The position numbers and the translations under genes are program-made. A stretch of 64,000 nucleotides of DNA from Persicitalea sp963716085 (GTDB lineage Bacteria; Bacteroidota; Bacteroidia; Cytophagales; Spirosomataceae), in NCBI GenBank assembly GCA_963716085.1, contig OY970288.1, positions 2,480,001 through 2,544,000 on the forward strand, written 5' to 3'. The notes under the pieces are model-generated. The model had not been told where the DNA came from, did not search any database, and saw only the letters and a program-made list of their open reading frames with translations. Numbering within the stretch: position 1 is the first letter of the stretch; the number at the start of each line of letters is the position of its first letter. Positions 52,106 through 60,570 of this stretch are shown here, in pieces.

Positions 52106-52885
52106 GTGAAAGAAGCACTTAAAGAAAACCCTATCACCACCGAACAGATCGACGTATCCCTTATGAACCCGGCCGTGCCCGAAGACGAGGCGCGGATACA
52201 GGAAGCGTTTCAGGATCGCGATTGGAACGAAATCAAAAGCGCCGACTCCTGGGTCATCTTTAAAGTGATGGCCGAGTTTGTGGAAGGTTTCGACAAATTA
52301 GCCAAAATTGGCCCCTGCGTCTCGATCTTCGGATCAGCGCGCACCACGCCCGACAATCCTTACTATGGCATCGCCGAGGAAATCGCGGCCAAATTGGTGC
52401 AGAAAGGCTATGGCGTTATCACCGGCGGTGGACCGGGCATCATGGAGGCCGCCAACAAGGGAGCCTTCGAACAAAATGGCAAGTCGGTCGGTCTGAATAT
52501 CCAACTACCTTTCGAGCAGCATAGCAACCCTTTCATCGATCCCGACAAGAATATGGACTACGACTTCTTTTTTGTCAGGAAGGTCATGTTCGTCAAGTAC
52601 TCGCAGGGCTTCATCGTGCTGCCCGGCGGCTTCGGTACCCTCGATGAACTCTTCGAGGCGCTTACGCTTATCCAGACAAAAAAAATTGGCCGCTTTCCCA
52701 TCATTATGGTAGGCCGCGAGTACTGGTCCGGACTCATCGAATGGATTGAGAACACCATGCTGGAGGCGCAAAACAACATCAGCCCCGGCGACCTTAAACT
52801 TTTCAGCATCGTAGAAACCCCCGATGAGGCTGTCCACGTAATTGAAGAGTTTTACTCCAAGTATTTGCTGAAACCTAACTTTTAA
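52106..52885 (+). CDS. TIGR00730 family Rossmann protein (LOG-like)
   Basis: 259 residues from GTG 52106 (VKEALKENPITTEQ); frames upstream to 52040 run through the junction repeat and are unlikely. LOG/lysine-decarboxylase-like motifs are intact: GGGPGIMEAANKGA and PGGFGTLDELFE. Relatives hydrolyse cytokinin or nucleoside 5'-monophosphates to the base and ribose phosphate. It may salvage nucleotides; the true substrate is not known. Confidence 0.9.
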   Translation: MKEALKENPITTEQIDVSLMNPAVPEDEARIQEAFQDRDWNEIKSADSWVIFKVMAEFVEGFDKLAKIGPCVSIFGSARTTPDNPYYGIAEEIAAKLVQKGYGVITGGGPGIMEAANKGAFEQNGKSVGLNIQLPFEQHSNPFIDPDKNMDYDFFFVRKVMFVKYSQGFIVLPGGFGTLDELFEALTLIQTKKIGRFPIIMVGREYWSGLIEWIENTMLEAQNNISPGDLKLFSIVETPDEAVHVIEEFYSKYLLKPNF

Positions 52886-53096
52886 GGGAGGCACAAATAA
52901 GGGAGGCACAAAGTTCCAAAGGCACAAAGTGGTTGGCGCAAGATTTCAATCGTTCATCAGCCAATGGGTGTTCAGGAAGATACGACTTATTGAAAGAGTA
53001 AATCCAGCATACAGGCTGATTTTACTTTGTGCCTTTGTGTCGGAACGCCGCATCGCTTTGTGCTTTTGTGTCGGAACGCCGCATCGCTTTGTGCCT
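52886..53096. repeat. Junction repeat built from GGCACAAA
   Basis: After the stop codon come copies of GGGAGGCACAAA and AGGCACAAAG. On the far side, TTTGTGCC and TTTGTGTCGGAACGCCGCATCGC copies (53031-53095) are in inverted orientation next to the convergent gene's stop. The 28-bp GGAACGCCGCATCGC-containing unit is duplicated. Confidence 0.85.
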
Positions 53097-54086
53097 TCAA
53101 AAAACCAAATAAGGTTCCCATTTTCGTAGCGTCGCATCGTCGAGAATCCGTACTGCTTTCATGGATTCGGCGGAAGCGTAGGGGCCGTGCTGTTCGCGGT
53201 AGCGGACGATGACTTCGTTGAGCTTCCGATTGCGGAAGTAGGGATGGCGGTTAAGTTCTTCAATGCTGACGGTGTTGATGTTCAGCTTTTTGGGGACTGA
53301 CTGGACACGACCGTATTTTCTCAGCTCTGATAGGGCTAACGAATCCAGGCCGAAAATTTCGGCGTATTGTTCCGTCGAATGAAAGCCGCCCAGCGCGTCG
53401 CGGAATTTGACGATGCGGGCGGAAAGTTTGCTCCCAATCCCTCTCAGCGCGATTAGTTGTGTTGTATCGGCGGTGTTGATGTCGAAGGCTGCTATCGCCG
53501 GGCGGGCGTATGGTTTGTTTTCACGGGCCGGAGCTGCCGGAAATTCCCGCGCCTGGTTTTCCTCAAAGTTTGATTTTGCAACTCCCTCATTCTGGCCTTC
53601 TCCGGGCAGGACGATGTACGGGTCTAGTTTGGCAAAAAGGGTGGGAGGGAAGTCGTAGATTTTCTGCAAATCCTCTCTGCGGCGGAACTTCCCTCCTTTC
53701 TGGCGGTACTTCTCAATCCGTAACGCCAGGAACTTCGGAATACCCAGCTCTTGCAATTCATCGGGCGTAGCAGTGTTAGGATCGAAGGCAAAAAGCCGGG
53801 CAGGACGGGAGGGATCATCGCTGCTCGCGCCATAAGATTTTCTTGAAAAGCTTCCATCCCCGCCAAACGGTGAAGCTTGATCAGGGAGTAAGGCGGCAGT
53901 ACTATCCAGGTATTCGATTGTAAAGGGCACCGTATCGTCTTGAAATATCGGCAGCACCCACCACTTGAAGATCGTCGGTGCCCAGATCAACCCGAAACTC
54001 AGCACAATCAACACCAACGCCCCGCGCGACTCGGCGGGCGAAATCCCGAAGAAGTCCTGAATGCGGAGGAGGAGGTTGCGGAGCAT
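53097..54086 (-). CDS. ComEA-like helix-hairpin-helix protein
   Basis: A 329-residue protein with one transmembrane helix (GALVLIVLSFGLIWAPTIFKW, ~22-42) and at least three helix-hairpin-helix modules: FDPNTATPDELQELGIPKFLALRIEKY, FDINTADTTQLIALRGIGSKLSARIVKF and LNINTVSIEELNRHPYFRNRKLNEVIVRY. HhH modules bind DNA non-specifically; membrane-bound versions act in DNA uptake. Neighbouring competence genes are not present. Confidence 0.9.
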   Translation of the reverse strand: MLRNLLLRIQDFFGISPAESRGALVLIVLSFGLIWAPTIFKWWVLPIFQDDTVPFTIEYLDSTAALLPDQASPFGGDGSFSRKSYGASSDDPSRPARLFAFDPNTATPDELQELGIPKFLALRIEKYRQKGGKFRRREDLQKIYDFPPTLFAKLDPYIVLPGEGQNEGVAKSNFEENQAREFPAAPARENKPYARPAIAAFDINTADTTQLIALRGIGSKLSARIVKFRDALGGFHSTEQYAEIFGLDSLALSELRKYGRVQSVPKKLNINTVSIEELNRHPYFRNRKLNEVIVRYREQHGPYASAESMKAVRILDDATLRKWEPYLVF

Positions 54087-54106
54087 TTTTTCGGAGGGAG
54101 GAAAAT

Positions 54107-54505
54107 TCAGGCTGACCAGATTTTTAGGTTTGTGTGCGCCGCAATCTGATCGAAATCACGGTCATTATGACAAAGCTCGACATTGAAGCGCATAGCGAAG
54201 GCAGCTATCAGGCAATCGTTAGGCTTGCGAGTGGTGATGCCTTTTTGCCGTAACTGACGGTAAAGTTGGGCGGCTGAAATGGCGGCTTCCGTGGCGTCCC
54301 ATTTCAGCACTACTAAGTCTTCAAAACTTTTCTTGACGTTTTGAAAATCCCGGTCTAACCTGATACCCTGTAATATTTCCTGAATGATAACAGGACGAAT
54401 ATAAACTTGGTTGGCAATCAGGTCATTCTTAAGTAGATCGGTACGTCTGGAAACAATACCCTTTCTGAATTCAATCCATACGGAAGAATCATGTAAGCGG
54501 TACAT
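54107..54505 (-). CDS. VapC-like PIN-domain toxin
   Basis: A protein of 132 residues from Met at 54505 (MYRLHDSSVWIEFRKG). PIN-domain acidic residues are in place: Asp6 in HDSSVWIE, a middle acidic, KPNDCLIAAFAMRF and HNDRDFDQIA. PIN toxins are magnesium-dependent RNases that cut tRNA or rRNA. The start overlaps the antitoxin stop by 17 bp, tying their expression together. Confidence 0.9.
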   Translation of the reverse strand: MYRLHDSSVWIEFRKGIVSRRTDLLKNDLIANQVYIRPVIIQEILQGIRLDRDFQNVKKSFEDLVVLKWDATEAAISAAQLYRQLRQKGITTRKPNDCLIAAFAMRFNVELCHNDRDFDQIAAHTNLKIWSA

Positions 54506-54695
54506 CGTAAGTACGCATTTCGTCCAGGTCGCCATCCCAACCAGTTCCGAATGAATCTATTAGCCGCTGTCGGCTCATGGCTTTCAGAAATTCGTCCAAA
54601 GCGCGGTCTATGATTTCTTGTTCGGTTTCAAGATCAGCATTCATTTCGCGAATACGCTCTATCTTTTTGCTATCGACTTCTACCGTTGTCTTCAT
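54489..54695 (-). CDS. VapB-like antitoxin
   Basis: A 68-residue protein (MKTTVEVDSKKIERIREMNADLETEQEIIDRALDEFLKAMSRQRLIDSFG) with a short N-terminal ribbon-helix-helix-type segment and an acidic C-terminus that would lie on the PIN toxin. It is upstream of the toxin with a 17-bp overlap, the standard VapBC order. The pair should be autoregulated. Confidence 0.88.
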   Translation of the reverse strand: MKTTVEVDSKKIERIREMNADLETEQEIIDRALDEFLKAMSRQRLIDSFGTGWDGDLDEMRTYDVPLT

Positions 54696-54721
54696 AAGCC
54701 TCTGTCTCTTTTAATTTCTCC

Positions 54722-54751
54722 CAAAAATACGAAAATACTCGCCGCCTCAAA
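54722..54751 (-). promoter_or_regulatory. Promoter of vapBC
   Basis: On the minus strand TTTG (54751-54748), 18 bp and TATTTTTG (54729-54722) match the Bacteroidota consensus. The -7 box ends 26 nt before the start codon at 54695. Confidence 0.65.
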
Positions 54752-54769
54752 GGTTAACGCCAAAATGTC

Positions 54770-54777
54770 TAATTTTG
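54770..54777 (+). promoter_or_regulatory. Candidate -7 box of glyS
   Basis: TAATTTTG fits TAnnTTTG, on the opposite strand to the vapBC promoter. A leader of about 95 nt follows, whose last part (54841-54870) is a G-free near-tandem TTCTCAA/TTCTCCA tract just before the ATG at 54877. Confidence 0.45.
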
Positions 54778-54876
54778 CGCCCGCTAAGTCTGATGTGCAG
54801 CAAAGTGCTTATGAATCAGAGTACTTCCTATGCCAGAACATTCTCAATTCTCAATTCTCCACTCTCCACTAACTAA

Positions 54877-56367
54877 ATGAGTCAGGAATCAACCTCCCAA
54901 ACCTCCCTCCAAGACATCATCGGCCACGCCAAGGAATACGGCTTCGTGTTTCCTTCTTCCGAAATATACGACGGCCTGCAAGCGGTGTACGACTACGGTC
55001 AGAATGGCGTAGAGCTGAAAAATAACCTCAAAGCGGCCTGGTGGAAAGCCATGACGCAGCTCCACGAAAACATCGTGGGCATCGACGCGGCCATTTTCAT
55101 GCACCCGCTCACCTGGAAGGCATCGGGCCATGTGGATGGCTTCAGCGACCCGATGATCGACAACAAGGATTCCAAGAAACGCTACCGCGCCGACCAGCTC
55201 CTGGAAGGCAAGGCCGAGGAATACGCCGCCGCCGGGCAGGCCGACAAAGGCCAGGCCCTACTGACCGAAATGGGAATGTTGCTGTCGGCGGAAGACCTGG
55301 ACGGAGTGCGCGAGCTCATCGTCGACGAGAACATCAAATGCGGCGTGTCGGGCACCACAAACTGGACCGAGGTACGGCAGTTCAACCTTATGTTCAGCAC
55401 CCAAATTGGTTCGGTAGCCGAGGATTCCAGTATGATTTACCTTCGCCCCGAAACGGCTCAGGGTATTTTTGTCAATTTCCTGAACGTCCAGAAAAGCGGA
55501 CGGATGAAGGTGCCCTTCGGCATTGCGCAGATTGGTAAGGCCTTCCGCAACGAGATTGTGGCGCGGCAGTTCATATTCAGGATGCGGGAGTTCGAGCAGA
55601 TGGAAATGCAATTTTTCGTGCGGCCCGGCACCGAGATGGAGTGGTACGAGCAGTGGAAGGCCACGCGCCTGAAATTTCACCAGGCTATCGGCCTGCCCGC
55701 CGACAAGCTCAAATACCACGACCACGACAAGCTGGCCCACTACGCCAATGCCGCCGTGGACATCGAGTACGAGTTTCCCTTCGGCTTTCGCGAGATCGAG
55801 GGCATCCACTCCCGCACCGACTTCGACCTGCGCAACCACCAGGAGCTCTCCAAAAAGAAACAGCAGTACTTCGACGCCGACCTGGCCGAAAACGGTAAGC
55901 CTTACGGCAACTACATCCCCTACGTGGTAGAGACCTCCGTCGGTGCTGACCGCCTGTTCCTGGCTGCGTTCTGCAACGCCTTCACCCGCGAGATGGTGGG
56001 CGAAGGCGACAAACAAAAGGAACGGGTGTTTCTAAAACTGCACCCGGCTTTGGCTCCCATCAAAGCCGCCGTGCTGCCTTTGGTCAAGAAAGACGGCCTG
56101 GCCGAGAAAGCGCAGGGCATCGCGGATTCGCTGAAATCGTCGTTCCGCACGGTCTATGACGACAACGCCGCCATTGGCAAGCGCTACACCCGGCAGGATC
56201 TGATCGGGACGCCCTACTGCATTGCGGTGGACTACCAGACGATGGAGGACGACACCGTTACGATTCGCCATCGCGACAGCACCGAGCAGGAGCGGGTACT
56301 TATTAGTGAATTAAAAGAAAAAATCGGGCAAGCTGTCGCCATCGAACGTATTTTGGAAGAGATTTAG
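54877..56367 (+). CDS. glyS: Glycyl-tRNA synthetase (alpha2-type)
   Basis: A 496-residue class II aminoacyl-tRNA synthetase of the archaeal/eukaryotic-type single-subunit GlyRS, usual for Bacteroidota. Motif 2 appears in GIAQIGKAFRNEIVARQFIFRMREFEQMEMQFF and motif 3 in VVETSVGADRLFLAAF; EIYDGLQAVYDYGQNGVELKNNLKAAWW is the N-terminal signature. It charges tRNA-Gly with glycine. Length and motifs are normal; a terminator follows at once. Confidence 0.96.
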   Translation: MSQESTSQTSLQDIIGHAKEYGFVFPSSEIYDGLQAVYDYGQNGVELKNNLKAAWWKAMTQLHENIVGIDAAIFMHPLTWKASGHVDGFSDPMIDNKDSKKRYRADQLLEGKAEEYAAAGQADKGQALLTEMGMLLSAEDLDGVRELIVDENIKCGVSGTTNWTEVRQFNLMFSTQIGSVAEDSSMIYLRPETAQGIFVNFLNVQKSGRMKVPFGIAQIGKAFRNEIVARQFIFRMREFEQMEMQFFVRPGTEMEWYEQWKATRLKFHQAIGLPADKLKYHDHDKLAHYANAAVDIEYEFPFGFREIEGIHSRTDFDLRNHQELSKKKQQYFDADLAENGKPYGNYIPYVVETSVGADRLFLAAFCNAFTREMVGEGDKQKERVFLKLHPALAPIKAAVLPLVKKDGLAEKAQGIADSLKSSFRTVYDDNAAIGKRYTRQDLIGTPYCIAVDYQTMEDDTVTIRHRDSTEQERVLISELKEKIGQAVAIERILEEI

Positions 56368-56384
56368 CAAAAACCACCTGCTGT

Positions 56385-56437
56385 AAGCCGGGTTTCGCTG
56401 GGGTACGATGTATCCCTACGAAGCCTGGCTTTTTTTT
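56385..56437 (+). terminator. Rho-independent terminator after glyS
   Basis: A 13-bp stem with two mismatches (AAGCCGGGTTTCG / CGAAGCCTGGCTT) around a smaller inner hairpin, followed by eight T residues. The following 56440-56590 is AT-rich with no recognised gene. Confidence 0.85.
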
Positions 56438-56596
56438 ATTGATCTCAGATTTCCAGAAAAGAAAAGGCAACGTTTCGACCGCGTATAGGGGCTTTCGATC
56501 CAAAACTGCGAATAGTACATTTTAACTATAAGTTTGGTCAATTGGTAGTTTGTAAAAATTAAGTTTGTGCTTGTTTATGAATAATAGAGAAAGTTA

Positions 56597-56629
56597 TTGC
56601 ATAATTCGCACTATTACAAATTATATTTG
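56597..56629 (+). promoter_or_regulatory. Promoter of the PII-amt operon
   Basis: TTG at 56597-56599 and TATATTTG at 56622-56629 (22-bp gap) fit a Bacteroidota promoter. The leader before ATG 56698 would be about 65 nt. No recognised operator is present. Confidence 0.6.
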
Positions 56630-56697
56630 GTCAATACTTAAAATTGTATTTTGTTTATGATTCCAAAAGATCATTTAACCAAACTTTCATTACCCTC

Positions 56698-57036
56698 ATG
56701 AAAAAAGTAGAAGCGATCATTCGCAAAACTAAATTCACCGATATGCAGGAGGCGTTGCACGATGCGGGCATCGACTTCATGACCTACTGGGAGGTCAGGG
56801 GCGTCGGTAAGGCCATCGAAGCACGCTCATATCGGGGCATCCAGTACGACACCAGCACCATCGAGCGCATCATGGTGATGTTCTACTGCCAGGATAAAAA
56901 CGTGGAGCCCGCCATCGCCGCCATCATGGCTTCCGCCAAAACCGGCGAGATCGGCGACGGCAAAATCTTCGTATCCGACGTAGAGCGAGGCATCAAAATC
57001 CGCAACGCCGACGAAGGCGTGGACGCTTTAAATTAA
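56698..57036 (+). CDS. PII-family nitrogen regulator, variant T-loop
   Basis: 112 residues from ATG 56698 (MKKVEAIIRKTKFTDMQEALHDAGIDFMTYWEVRGVGK). The PII fold, B-loop (TGEIGDGKIFV) and C-loop region are kept, and the T-loop has the uridylylatable-type Tyr in ARSYRGIQY. The conserved FLPK after the T-loop is replaced by TIER, putting Arg at the position of the Lys that contacts 2-oxoglutarate in E. coli PII. It is directly upstream of amt, so it should block the transporter when nitrogen is plentiful. Confidence 0.92.
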   Translation: MKKVEAIIRKTKFTDMQEALHDAGIDFMTYWEVRGVGKAIEARSYRGIQYDTSTIERIMVMFYCQDKNVEPAIAAIMASAKTGEIGDGKIFVSDVERGIKIRNADEGVDALN

Positions 57037-57037
57037 T

Positions 57038-57199
57038 TGTGAATTATTGAATGAGTGACTGAGTGAATAAGCTATTTGTCGATGCAGCTCAACCTACTCT
57101 TTCTGTAATTTTCAATTTACTCCCCCGTTGTCCCGGCGATTTGCTAACAAAAATTGCGTCGTCCAATATTCACTCATTCACTAAATCACTCATTCAAAA
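57038..57199. repeat. Junction repeat between PII gene and amt
   Basis: A nearly C-free arm after the stop (57038-57070, GAATGAGTGACTGAGTGAAT) and a G-free arm before the start (57167-57199, TTCACTCATTCACT and TCACTCATTCAAAAT) are imperfect complements 96 nt apart. The G-free arm ends 6 nt before ATG. Confidence 0.8.
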
Positions 57200-57205
57200 T
57201 TAAAT

Positions 57206-58447
57206 ATGGAAGAGCTTTCTACAACCGTATCCGACTTGTCAATGTCAATTGACAACGTTTGGGTACTTATTGCTACTTGTTTGGTTATGTTCATGCAGGC
57301 GGGCTTTGCCCTCGTCGAAGTCGGTTTTACCCGCGCCAAAAATGCCGCTAACATCCTGATGAAGAACATGATGGACTTTTCCATCGGTTCTTTGGTTTTC
57401 TGGATGATTGGCTACAGCATTATGTTCGGCGAGGACATCGGCGGCTTTATCGGGCAGGTCGACCTGTTTTACGGCCCCGATGAGGTCGACGGATTGCCGG
57501 AGATTACCAAACTGATGTTCCAAACTGTGTTTGCCGCCACTGCCGCCACCATCGTATCGGGAGCCATGGCTGAGCGTACCCGTTTTGGGGCCTATCTGAT
57601 CTATAGTATAGTCATTACCGTTCTTATCTACCCTATCTCCGGGCATTGGATCTGGGGCGGCGGCTGGCTGTCGGAAATGGGCTTCGTTGATTTTGCGGGC
57701 TCCACCGTCGTGCACTCCGTGGGCGGCTGGGCGGCGCTGATGGGCGCAGCCCTGCTTGGGCCAAGGCGCGGCAAGTATGTCAACGGCCAGGCGCGCGCCA
57801 TCCCCGGCCATAACCTGGTGCTGGGCGCTTTGGGCGTATTCATTCTCTGGCTGGGCTGGTTCGGCTTCAATCCCGGCTCACAACTGGCGGCTTCGGGTAA
57901 AGACAACGCCGTGGCTATTTCGCACATCTTCGCCACCACTAACCTGGCTGCGGCCGGAGGGGCGGTTGCCGCCATGCTTATTTCCTGGATGCGCTACAAG
58001 CGTCCTTCGCTGAGTGTCACGCTTAATGGTGCCCTGGCCGGGCTAGTCGCTATCACGGCCGGTTGTGCTGCCGTGTCACTGGCAAGTGCGGCCCTCATTG
58101 GCCTGATAGCCGGCGTGGTACTGGTCTTTTCTTTGGAATTCATCGAGCGCACGCTCAAAATCGACGATCCCGTCGGTGCTATTTCGGTACACGGCGTTTG
58201 CGGTGCCCTGGGCACCTTGCTCGTAGGTGTTTTTGCCACGGAAGGCGGCCTACTCAATGGTGGCGGCGCGGCCCTGTTGGGTGTACAAGCCATCGGCGTG
58301 TTCACCGTCATGGGCTGGGTCGTGGGCACCTCGTTCATCCTGTTCTACATCATCAAGGCTACCGTCGGTCTGCGTGAGTCGCAGCGCGTCGAAGAAGAAG
58401 GCCTTGATATTTACGAGCACGGCGAAACCGTTTATAATATGGTGTAA
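57206..58447 (+). CDS. amt: Ammonium transporter
   Basis: A 413-residue Amt/MEP/Rh protein with 11 transmembrane helices. Signatures: DNVWVLIATCLVMFMQAGFALVEVGFTRAKNAANILMKN, FDFAGSTVVHSVGGWAALMGA with the pore His, and VHGVCGALGTLLVGVFA with the second pore His. No signal peptide is apparent ahead of helix 1. It imports ammonium and is the natural partner of the upstream PII protein. A strong terminator follows. Confidence 0.96.
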   Translation: MEELSTTVSDLSMSIDNVWVLIATCLVMFMQAGFALVEVGFTRAKNAANILMKNMMDFSIGSLVFWMIGYSIMFGEDIGGFIGQVDLFYGPDEVDGLPEITKLMFQTVFAATAATIVSGAMAERTRFGAYLIYSIVITVLIYPISGHWIWGGGWLSEMGFVDFAGSTVVHSVGGWAALMGAALLGPRRGKYVNGQARAIPGHNLVLGALGVFILWLGWFGFNPGSQLAASGKDNAVAISHIFATTNLAAAGGAVAAMLISWMRYKRPSLSVTLNGALAGLVAITAGCAAVSLASAALIGLIAGVVLVFSLEFIERTLKIDDPVGAISVHGVCGALGTLLVGVFATEGGLLNGGGAALLGVQAIGVFTVMGWVVGTSFILFYIIKATVGLRESQRVEEEGLDIYEHGETVYNMV

Positions 58448-58508
58448 GTCGTTGGCTATCGGAGAACGGCTTATAGCCATCGACTCGTATTTCTATCACT
58501 TACCAGAG

Positions 58509-58538
58509 GGCCTCTCATTAATTTGAGAGGCCTTTTTT
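58509..58538 (+). terminator. Rho-independent terminator after amt
   Basis: Perfect 9-bp stem GGCCTCTCA / TGAGAGGCC, 6-nt loop, then TTTTTT. Confidence 0.93.
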
Positions 58539-58590
58539 ATAGAACAAATAGTATATAAAATAAAAATATAGATTATTTGTTCTATATTTG
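58539..58590 (+). promoter_or_regulatory. Operator palindrome and leaderless promoter of the SatD-like gene
   Basis: A perfect 12-bp inverted repeat, ATAGAACAAATA (58539-58550) and TATTTGTTCTAT (58574-58585), overlaps the -7 box TATATTTG (58583-58590). That box ends 4 nt before ATG 58595, so the mRNA is predicted to start at the ATG. No clear -33 TTTG is seen, as in promoters that need an activator. Confidence 0.7.
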
Positions 58591-58594
58591 TTGA

Positions 58595-59230
58595 ATGCAA
58601 ATATACCAGGTAATGACGGGCGATATACGGGCTTCGGCGGAGATGTCGATTGCGCAACGGGAATCGTTACGCCAGGCTTTCGGCCAACTGGCTGATCTAT
58701 CTAAGGGAAAATATGAGTATTTCATTCGAGGCGATGGCTTTCAAATTCTATTGCAAGAAAATGCACTCTTCGAATGTTTTCGTCTCAAAGCTTACTTATA
58801 CAGTGAGTTGAGAGTTCGAATGCGGGTATCGATCGGCATCGGCGAAGTTTCTATGCTAAGGGAGCGTATTTCGGATTCAGACGGGGAAGCCTTCTGGTAC
58901 TCTGGACGCACTTTGGAAGAAATGAAGGCCAAAGACCAATGGACCCGCATCACAACGACCGATAAGTGCATCAATGAAGAGTGGAAGGTTCATACCGCTA
59001 CGCTCGACTACCTTGAAAACGGCTGCACTGAAAGCCAGTCAGAAGCGCTATACTGGCTTCTACGTAATGAAACCCAGCAGGAAATCGCCAAGCGATTAGG
59101 CATCTCGCAGCCCTCGGTGCATAGTCGTCTCAGAGGTGCGGGTTGGCCGTTGATCGAAAAAATACTCCAACGTTACGAACAGATGCAAGCGTTACTGTCA
59201 GATCCTTCTCAATATGCCACTGCTGTTTAA
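58595..59230 (+). CDS. SatD-like protein with C-terminal HTH
   Basis: A 211-residue protein. The first ~130 residues resemble SatD-type proteins (VMTGDIRAS, FIRGDGFQILL, RVSIGIGEVSML). The last ~70 hold a sigma-70/LuxR-like helix-turn-helix (SQSEALYWLLRNETQQEIAKRLGISQPSVHSRLRGAGW). SatD proteins often sit next to a DUF3307 membrane protein, as here, where the two overlap by 17 bp. It probably controls the pair via the 12-bp palindrome upstream. Confidence 0.78.
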   Translation: MQIYQVMTGDIRASAEMSIAQRESLRQAFGQLADLSKGKYEYFIRGDGFQILLQENALFECFRLKAYLYSELRVRMRVSIGIGEVSMLRERISDSDGEAFWYSGRTLEEMKAKDQWTRITTTDKCINEEWKVHTATLDYLENGCTESQSEALYWLLRNETQQEIAKRLGISQPSVHSRLRGAGWPLIEKILQRYEQMQALLSDPSQYATAV

Positions 59231-59930
59231 CGCCGGTCAGGCTATAGTCCTGTTACAGCTCCTGACGGCGCATCTGCTTACTGATTTCTTTCTACAACCC
59301 ACGCGCTGGGTTCGTGACAAGGAGGCCCGGAAAGGGAAGTCGCCCTATTTGTACGCCCACGTGCTGCTAACCGGGGCCGTGGCAGGCCTATTTACTCAAA
59401 GTATCGGAACCGCCATTTTTATCGCCCTTACTCATTTAGGAATTGATCTCTGGAAACTAAGCAGGCCCGAAGGCAAATTTCAGTACTTTTTGTTAGATCA
59501 GCTGTTCCACATAATCGTACTGATCGTAGCATGGTTGTATTTGATCGAGGGTTTCGGATACTTCGTAAAAGTTATCTCTTCATACGTAGGCAGCTTTCAA
59601 TTTTGGGCAGTAATCGCCGCCTATCTGGCTTGCACCTATCCGATGGGCATCATTGTAGGAATGGCGACGAGTCGATGGCGGGCGCAGTTGACCGAGACGG
59701 GGGCCTCGCTGGAAGAGGCAGGGAAGTGGATCGGGATTTTGGAACGGCTGCTCATTCTGACCTTTTTGCTAAATAATCAGTTTGAAGCCATTGGCCTGCT
59801 CATTGCCGCGAAAGCCTTACTGCGTTTTCGGGACGACGACCTCAAACTGACCGAATATGTCCTAATAGGAACCCTGCTCAGTTTTACGATGACGATCTTT
59901 GTCGGGTTGGCCCTGAAAGCAGTGCCGTAA
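59214..59930 (+). CDS. DUF3307 membrane protein
   Basis: A 238-residue membrane protein with about six transmembrane helices (LLQLLTAHLLTDFFLQPTRWVRDKEARKGKSPYLYAHVLLTGAVAG; LLSFTMTIFVGLALKAV). The conserved H-D pairs HLLTDFFLQP, YLYAHV, HLGIDLWK and DQLFHIIVLI look like a metal-binding membrane enzyme, not a simple channel. Function is unknown; it is paired with the SatD-like regulator. Confidence 0.85.
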   Translation: MPLLFNAGQAIVLLQLLTAHLLTDFFLQPTRWVRDKEARKGKSPYLYAHVLLTGAVAGLFTQSIGTAIFIALTHLGIDLWKLSRPEGKFQYFLLDQLFHIIVLIVAWLYLIEGFGYFVKVISSYVGSFQFWAVIAAYLACTYPMGIIVGMATSRWRAQLTETGASLEEAGKWIGILERLLILTFLLNNQFEAIGLLIAAKALLRFRDDDLKLTEYVLIGTLLSFTMTIFVGLALKAVP

Positions 59931-59962
59931 ACCACTTTTTTGTAAAAAAACAGGAGCAAGCT

Positions 59963-60463
59963 ATGAAACAGGAAGTCTGGCTACGCGGCCCCTTGCCCGA
60001 AATTCCATCCCTCCTGCAGCCTGTCGCCCACGCTTTGCTACAGGCCCGCGAGGAGGTGATAGAAATTACAAGCAGTTTTGATGAAGAAAAACTCTGGATG
60101 AAGCCCGCTGGCCTGGCGTCGGCGGGCTTTCACCTACAGCACCTGACGGGCGTGCTGGACCGTTTGTTCGCCTACGCGCGGGGCAAGTCACTGACCGAAG
60201 GTCAACTGCAAAGTCTTGAAGCCGAAGGGAAAGGGGAGGAGGGAATCCTGACGCAGGCTCTGGTGCAACGCTTTAGCCAGCAAGTCGAGCGATCCCTGGA
60301 ACAACTCAGAAGTACCGACGAAGCCACCCTTACCGAGGTAAGGGGAGTGGGGCGAAACAAAACTCCCTCAACCGTCATCGGCCTATACGTCCACGCCGCC
60401 GAACACACCATGCGCCATGTCGGACAGTTGCTTGTAACCGTGAAGTGGCTGGAAAGCGTTTAG
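59963..60463 (+). CDS. DinB family protein
   Basis: A 166-residue four-helix DinB-like protein. Metal histidines: FHLQHLTGVLDRL and YVHAAEHTMRHVGQLLVTVKWL. A rare Shine-Dalgarno-like AGGAGC lies 11 nt before the ATG. It is a second DinB in this window, not closely similar to the one at 32.6 kb. Probably a metal-dependent transferase or stress protein. Confidence 0.88.
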   Translation: MKQEVWLRGPLPEIPSLLQPVAHALLQAREEVIEITSSFDEEKLWMKPAGLASAGFHLQHLTGVLDRLFAYARGKSLTEGQLQSLEAEGKGEEGILTQALVQRFSQQVERSLEQLRSTDEATLTEVRGVGRNKTPSTVIGLYVHAAEHTMRHVGQLLVTVKWLESV

Positions 60464-60566
60464 GGTTAAGGGTTTAAATGTTTAAAGTTAAAGCGCAGAG
60501 TTCGGTATTTACCCAAGAGACGGTCAGCCAAACATTTAAACTTTAAACACCTCAACATTTAAACCA
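60464..60566. repeat. Convergent-junction repeat with TTTAAATG arms
   Basis: After the DinB stop comes a C-free arm (60463-60493, GGGTTTAAATGTTTAAAGTTAAAG). Its imperfect complement (60529-60566, AACATTTAAAC and CAACATTTAAACC) precedes the gltD stop. On both strands the sequence after the stop is almost C-free. Confidence 0.8.
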
Positions 60567-60570
60567 AGAA

